From the NCBI RefSeq assembly GCF_014640295.1, contig NZ_BMGR01000007.1, positions 216,925-280,924 of the forward strand: 64,000 bases of DNA, read 5' to 3'. Position 1 is the stretch's first letter, and each line of letters begins with the position of its first letter. The position numbers and the translations under genes were made by a program. The notes below the pieces were generated by a model. It did no database searches, was not told the DNA's origin, and worked only from the letters and a program-made list of their open reading frames with translations. This document shows, in pieces, positions 60,026-64,000 of this stretch. The stretch comes from Paenibacillus abyssi (GTDB lineage Bacteria; Bacillota; Bacilli; Paenibacillales; Paenibacillaceae).

Positions 60026-60706
60026 TTATGCTTCCTCGCCGCCGTCCGTTCCTCCGTCCCCTCCGCCTTGATCTCCGCCTCCGCCCCCGTCTCCGTCACC
60101 AGATGGTTTATCTACCTTTTGATCAGGCTTAGGTTTCAATTCGTCTTGAACTGCTTTTTTTAGTAATTCTAGGATTTCCAGACGAACGAGTGGGCTTTGC
60201 ATGCTTTCATGCATGATCGTTGCGACTTGTTTCCGGTACTGCGTGCTTTGCAGCACATCGAGAATCATCTTATCCATTTCAGGATTTTTCAAGACGGTGA
60301 TGAGGTCCTGCTGATAGGCGGGATCCTTCATGAGATCTTTGTGAATTTGTTTGTTTTGCTTGTTTACCGCCTTCGCGAACTCGCCGGCAAACCTGGGATC
60401 GGTCATCAGCTTCTGGATGACCTGATCATAATCCGGTGACACGAGCACTTCTTTTACCGCTAATCTCACTTGCTCCTGATCCTGAACAGATAACATGCCC
60501 ATTTGGCTGCCGCTGCTTCCGCTCATTTGAACCGCGGATTCCTGCAGTGCTTTTTGAGCGTCTTCTGTTTTTAATATGTCGATTACCATGGATTTCATAT
60601 CTTTGTAGCTAAGTTGTTGGCTGCCTCCCGAGGGCTCAGCGCCGCAGCTTGTCAGCATCAGCAGCATCAAGATGGCAAACGCCAATATAGGCCACCGGTT
60701 TTGCAT
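60026..60706 (-). CDS. gerD: Spore germination lipoprotein GerD
   Basis: GerD (226 residues) helps nutrient receptors cluster in the spore inner membrane. A signal peptide ends in L-T-S-C (Cys21). The helical core with repeated D-P/K-N-P helices matches the family. The last 25 residues are almost only Gly and Asp. GGGAG lies ten bases before the ATG on the minus strand. Confidence 0.9.
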   Translation of the reverse strand: MQNRWPILAFAILMLLMLTSCGAEPSGGSQQLSYKDMKSMVIDILKTEDAQKALQESAVQMSGSSGSQMGMLSVQDQEQVRLAVKEVLVSPDYDQVIQKLMTDPRFAGEFAKAVNKQNKQIHKDLMKDPAYQQDLITVLKNPEMDKMILDVLQSTQYRKQVATIMHESMQSPLVRLEILELLKKAVQDELKPKPDQKVDKPSGDGDGGGGGDQGGGDGGTDGGEEA

Positions 60707-60925
60707 GATACGCTTGTCTCCCTTCTATGCGGCCTGCGGCAAGATTAGTCATAAATATGCCGGACTGCAGCTTGCGTTTCATGCCTGTAGTATATGTCAT
60801 TGTTCACGGGATTATCATGGACAGGACGTAGCTTTTTGTTGCGGAAGTGGTAAAATAAAGGGTATGCCAACGTATAGGCTTACGATGAATTTCCTGCATA
60901 ATGCTTATTGGGAGGTAAAGATTGC

Positions 60926-61552
60926 GTGAACATAAGAAAATGGTTCTTCTTATTTTGGAGTTGTATGGCGGTGGGGGCTGTTACAACAGCGATTACGGGA
61001 TCCATCATGCAGTGGACGGATCAGTCATTTGGCTTTATGGGGCTCGAAGCAGCCGGATTTAATGCATTAATGATGGCTTTGGTCGGCACGATGATCGGCG
61101 CATTCAGCCAGATGGGCTTTTTTGCCTACTTGACGTTGAATTACATCGCGCTTAGCGTATTCCGCAAAAAATATCTATGGAATGCACTGCAAGCCTATAC
61201 CACGATCTTTGCTGTATTTCTGCTCGGATATGTGCTGTATGAGAATCGGGCAGCTCTGAACAACTGGATGTTCTGGGCGCTGCCGCTTGTATTGGCGGTG
61301 TTCTCCTGGATTGTAGGTGTGATAAAAGTAAAGCAAACGAACCGCTCGGCATTTATTCCGACATTGTTCCTAATGTATGTGGGGACTACACTGGAGGCTT
61401 GGCCGGCACTGGGCGGCGAGAACAATGCTTCGGCAGTTATTTTTATGTTTATTCCGTTGTTTGTTTGTAATGCCTACCAAATTTTGCTGCTGCACCGTAT
61501 TCTTAAACCGGCAGCGACCGACTCCGCCTCAGAGGCGAAACCGGTCGCATAA
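60926..61552 (+). CDS. kbaA: KinB-signalling pathway activation protein KbaA
   Basis: KbaA (208 residues) is a membrane protein with about six hydrophobic helices. In Bacillus subtilis it activates the KinB branch of the sporulation phosphorelay. The W-T-D-Q-S-F-G and Y-V-G-T-T-L-E-A-W-P-A-L segments fit the family. GTG 60926 is nine bases after GGGAGGT. It is divergent from gerD, and its stop is 11 bases from that of pdaB. Confidence 0.88.
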   Translation: MNIRKWFFLFWSCMAVGAVTTAITGSIMQWTDQSFGFMGLEAAGFNALMMALVGTMIGAFSQMGFFAYLTLNYIALSVFRKKYLWNALQAYTTIFAVFLLGYVLYENRAALNNWMFWALPLVLAVFSWIVGVIKVKQTNRSAFIPTLFLMYVGTTLEAWPALGGENNASAVIFMFIPLFVCNAYQILLLHRILKPAATDSASEAKPVA

Positions 61553-61563
61553 GTTCATTTGGT

Positions 61564-62361
61564 TCAAAAATCTGTGACGTCCAGCGGTAACAGGGTCGAT
61601 TTGTCTTGTACCGGTTTGCCGCTGATTTCTGTTTGATTGATTAATTTGCTAACCGTTACAAAATCATAACCTTTTGCGCGCAATTGATCGATGATGACAG
61701 GGAGTGCTTCATGCGTCTGTTTGGAAGAATCGCTTGCATGCATCAATATAATATCGCCGGGGTGAGCTTTGCTTACGACGCGATTGATAATCTTTTCTGT
61801 GCCGATGTTCATCCAATCCAGGGAGTCTGTATCCCATTGAATGACTTTGTAGTTTAACTCCTCGGCAATTCTGAGCACGCGTTTATCAAAATCGCCATTA
61901 GGCATACGAATCAGATTCGGATTTTTTCCCGTTACCTCGCTTATAATTGCATGAGCCGTTTGAATTTGGCTGCGTATTTCTTCATCGCTCAGCTTGCTGT
62001 AAAAGTCATGTTTATGGCCGTGACTTCCGATTTCGAACCCGGCATCCACAATTTTTTTGACGATTTTGGGATGGGATTCGCTCCAGGGGGAGGAGACAAA
62101 GAATGTTGCGTCCTTCACGCCTTTTTCTTCCAGTACTTTCAGAATGGGTTCTGCCCGGGTATCCCCCCAACTGATATCAAAGGTAAGCGCCACGACTTTT
62201 TTATCTGTCGGCACACTGAAAATTGCGGCTGGCTGCTGCGGGGAGAAGACCGTGATGTTATCCTTTTCGGCGTACACGACACCGGCTGTGAAGAGCAGTG
62301 CGACTATAATCAGAAAATAACGTTTGACTCGCCGTCCATTAATAACATAGAACATATTCAT
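61564..62361 (-). CDS. pdaB: Polysaccharide deacetylase PdaB
   Basis: PdaB is needed to keep spores stable; its sugar substrate is not firmly known. The 265-residue protein has a signal anchor (about 13-31) and a NodB domain in which motif 1 is F-D-I-S-W-G-D, the PdaB form, followed by S-H-G-H-K-H, R-M-P-N-G-D and L-M-H. ATG 62361 has AAAGGAGA 12 bases upstream; the frame continues to 62403 without support. Confidence 0.92.
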   Translation of the reverse strand: MNMFYVINGRRVKRYFLIIVALLFTAGVVYAEKDNITVFSPQQPAAIFSVPTDKKVVALTFDISWGDTRAEPILKVLEEKGVKDATFFVSSPWSESHPKIVKKIVDAGFEIGSHGHKHDFYSKLSDEEIRSQIQTAHAIISEVTGKNPNLIRMPNGDFDKRVLRIAEELNYKVIQWDTDSLDWMNIGTEKIINRVVSKAHPGDIILMHASDSSKQTHEALPVIIDQLRAKGYDFVTVSKLINQTEISGKPVQDKSTLLPLDVTDF

Positions 62362-62473
62362 TGAGGCAGGCTCTCCTTTCCTTTGGGGCTTGTTTAGTAC
62401 CAATGTATGCTCGTACCAGACAGTTATTCATCATTGGGACAAATTGATATGAATTCTAGAAAGGAGATATATC

Positions 62474-63085
62474 ATGTTTTCATGGAAAGCGATCATTGGC
62501 CATTTTAAAGACATGCGAGCTTACTTTGCCTTTGCAACGATCTTATTTTTTGCAGGAATGGTTGTCGGAGGGACGAACCAGCAGTTGGAAATGTTCATGA
62601 ACAGTCAGCTTGAAGGTTTGATCCAGCTTGCCCAAACGGCTCAAAACAGCAGTAATCCCACTCTTTTTATGTTTGTACTGATCTTTTTGAACAATGCGGT
62701 CAAATCAATTCTGATTATGTACTTAGGCGTTCTCTTCGGTGTGATCCCGATCTTCTTCATACTTGTTAATGGGATGCTGCTCGGTTATTTATTTACGGTG
62801 ATCAATCAGCAGGGCGGCGATTTGTTTACCCTGATCGTCAAAGGAATACTGCCGCATGGCATTATCGAGATACCGGCCATCATCGTTGCTTGCGCTTACG
62901 GGATCCGATTTGGCATGCTGACGCTGCAGGGGGCGGGTAACCTTGTGAGAAAAAAACCGGGATTTGGCACGGTATATGAACAATTTCTTATCCGCACGGT
63001 TCCAGTCATGGTTATTCTTGTTATCTCGCTGCTGGTTGCGGCTGTAGTTGAGAGCACCTTTACACTTTGGCTGCTTCAGGCCTAA
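62474..63085 (+). CDS. SpoIIM-family (DUF95) membrane protein
   Basis: The 203-residue protein has about five membrane helices and the family segment I-L-P-H-G-I-I-E-I-P-A-I-I-V-A. It belongs to the broad SpoIIM/DUF95 group. True SpoIIM is encoded elsewhere in Bacillus and acts in engulfment with SpoIID/P, so the role of this copy is open. AAAGGAG precedes the ATG. Confidence 0.85.
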   Translation: MFSWKAIIGHFKDMRAYFAFATILFFAGMVVGGTNQQLEMFMNSQLEGLIQLAQTAQNSSNPTLFMFVLIFLNNAVKSILIMYLGVLFGVIPIFFILVNGMLLGYLFTVINQQGGDLFTLIVKGILPHGIIEIPAIIVACAYGIRFGMLTLQGAGNLVRKKPGFGTVYEQFLIRTVPVMVILVISLLVAAVVESTFTLWLLQA

Positions 63086-63128
63086 AGGTTAATTTAATAA
63101 AACTTCCAAAATCTGAGCATAACAATAC

Positions 63129-63171
63129 AAGCGGCGTTTTTTGCGGGATCGATCGCAGGCGCTGCTTTTTT
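63129..63171 (+). terminator. Terminator after the SpoIIM-family gene
   Basis: AAGCGGCG (63129-63136) pairs with CGCTGCTT (63160-63167, one G-U) around an inner TGCG/CGCA helix, followed by further T residues. Confidence 0.75.
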
Positions 63172-63271
63172 GTAAAGTTCGAAACGAAATCCATCCATTC
63201 CGTTAAATCCGGGAAGGCGGGGAGGACGTTTACGCTGTTTGTTCGATTCTGGAAGGAGGCCGGCGCAAGTA

Positions 63272-63493
63272 ATGCTTGGTATACTGTTCAGTGACAAAGA
63301 ATGCAGGGAGCTTGACTATGTATTACGCAAAGAGTTGGACGAGATGTTATTGGACCTGAATGATTCAAGAATGGATGGAGAGATTAAACAAGCCATCGCA
63401 AAGCGGTATAAAGTGATTTTTCGCATGTATGCACGAATAGCCACACCAAAGGAACTGTCTCGTTATGCCTTGAATATCAAGGTGCATCGCTAA
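63272..63493 (+). CDS. Small conserved-looking helical protein of unknown function
   Basis: This 73-residue, highly charged, probably two- or three-helix protein reads F-S-D-K-E-C-R-E-L-D-Y-V-L-R-K-E-L-D-E-M. I believe related small proteins occur in other Paenibacillaceae but cannot name the family. ATG 63272 follows GGAAGGAGG at 13 bases, rather long; an in-frame TTG at 63239 is possible. Confidence 0.7.
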   Translation: MLGILFSDKECRELDYVLRKELDEMLLDLNDSRMDGEIKQAIAKRYKVIFRMYARIATPKELSRYALNIKVHR

Positions 63494-63847
63494 GAAATAG
63501 CAGGTTATTTCTCTCGTTTTAGAAAAAAACAAAAAAGTTAGGCACAGGTCTTGACGACTTAGATCGATATGTGGTAAATTAGCATTCGTCCCATTGAGGA
63601 CAAGACTTCTCAAACAAACAACGGAAAATTACCACTTGCAATGTTTGAGAGACCTGTGATATATTATAAAGGTCGCCGCTGAGAAGGTGGTCGACAAAAA
63701 GAAACAATATTTGTTCTTTGAAAACTGAACAACGAGCGAAATGCCCTATAGCTCTGAGAGCTATAGAAAAGCAATAAACGTAATGAGCAATCAGCTCACA
63801 TTCGGTGCTTTTATCCATCGGCTTTCAGCCGAGAGATAAAGACGCCT
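63494..63847 (+). promoter_or_regulatory. Ribosomal RNA promoter and pre-16S leader region
   Basis: Two promoters are visible: TTGACG (63551-63556) with TAAATT (63575-63580), and TTGCAA (63636-63641) with TATATT (63660-63665, extended TGA). A boxA-like TGTTCTTTGA is at 63712-63721. Two hairpins lie in the precursor: CTATAGCTC/GAGCTATAG (63746-63766) and TTTATC...GATAAA (63810-63840). Confidence 0.75.
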
Positions 63848-64000
63848 TTTATGGAGAGTTTGATCCTGGCTCAGGACGAACGCTGGCGGCGTGCCTAATA
63901 CATGCAAGTCGAGCGGACTTGATGGAGTGCTTGCACTCCTGATGGTTAGCGGCGGACGGGTGAGTAACACGTAGGCAACCTGCCTGCAAGACCGGGATAA
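63848..64000 (+). rRNA. rrs: 16S ribosomal RNA, 5' part only
   Basis: The gene begins near 63848 with GGAGAGTTTGATCCTGGCTC and runs off the window end. The V1 loop (G-rich stem GGAGTGCTTGCACTCC) and ACACGTAGGCAACCTGCC are typical of Paenibacillaceae. The exact mature end is inferred from Bacillus. Confidence 0.98.

Overview
The window is a single contiguous piece of a Gram-positive, endospore-forming Firmicute, most likely Paenibacillus or a close relative (Paenibacillaceae). This rests on the conserved Bacillales gene order (radA-disA ... sigH-secE-nusG-rpoBC-str-S10-spc-alpha), the sporulation genes cwlD, gerD, kbaA and pdaB, the strong GGAGG ribosome binding sites with many TTG/GTG starts, and the first 150 bases of 16S rRNA, whose V1 region looks Paenibacillus-like. 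Nearly all genes are on the + strand, as expected close to the replication origin.

Region 1 (1-6.5 kb) is accessory: a GGDEF/EAL c-di-GMP protein, a glycoside hydrolase family 4 remnant, a small unknown minus-strand gene, a NagZ-like lipoprotein, a manganese catalase (minus strand) and an orphan hybrid-looking histidine kinase. Region 2 (6.6-19 kb) holds radA, disA, pssA, a PIN/TRAM protein, ispD-ispF, gltX and a cysteine T-box controlling cysE-cysS-mrnC-rlmB-rae1. Region 3 (19.2-24.3 kb) has sigH, rpmG-secE-nusG and rplK-rplA-rplJ-rplL with several RNA leaders. Region 4 (24.7-36.9 kb) carries rpoB-rpoC and the str operon (rplGB, rpsL, rpsG, fusA, tuf).

A 1.5 kb gap follows tuf. It contains a 46-bp tandem repeat, a cluster of GGACA/TGTCC palindromes, an unassigned terminator and the S10 operon promoter with a structured leader. 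Region 5 (38.4-53.7 kb) is the complete S10-spc-alpha cluster from rpsJ to rplQ, including secY, adk, map, infA and rpoA. Region 6 (53.9-58.7 kb) is truA, rplM-rpsI, an assimilatory sulfate module (cysH-sat) and cwlD. Region 7 (58.8-64 kb) is salA/mrp, gerD, kbaA, pdaB, a SpoIIM-family membrane protein, a small conserved protein, then rRNA promoters and the start of a 16S gene.

The genes form the core information-processing block: transcription (RNA polymerase, NusG, sigma-H), translation (more than 30 ribosomal proteins, EF-G, EF-Tu, IF-1, GltX, CysS), protein export (SecE, SecY), nascent-protein and nucleotide processing (Map, Adk), with cysteine supply (T-box cysE, cysH, sat), c-di-AMP and DNA repair (DisA, RadA) and spore development attached. 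The most interesting unexplained signals are RNA-like structures in long intergenic gaps: a three-way-junction element with a competing hairpin between rplB and rpsS, a large hairpin between secY and adk, a structured S10 leader, and twin related leaders before rplK and rplA. All structures were found by eye; no folding or database search was run.
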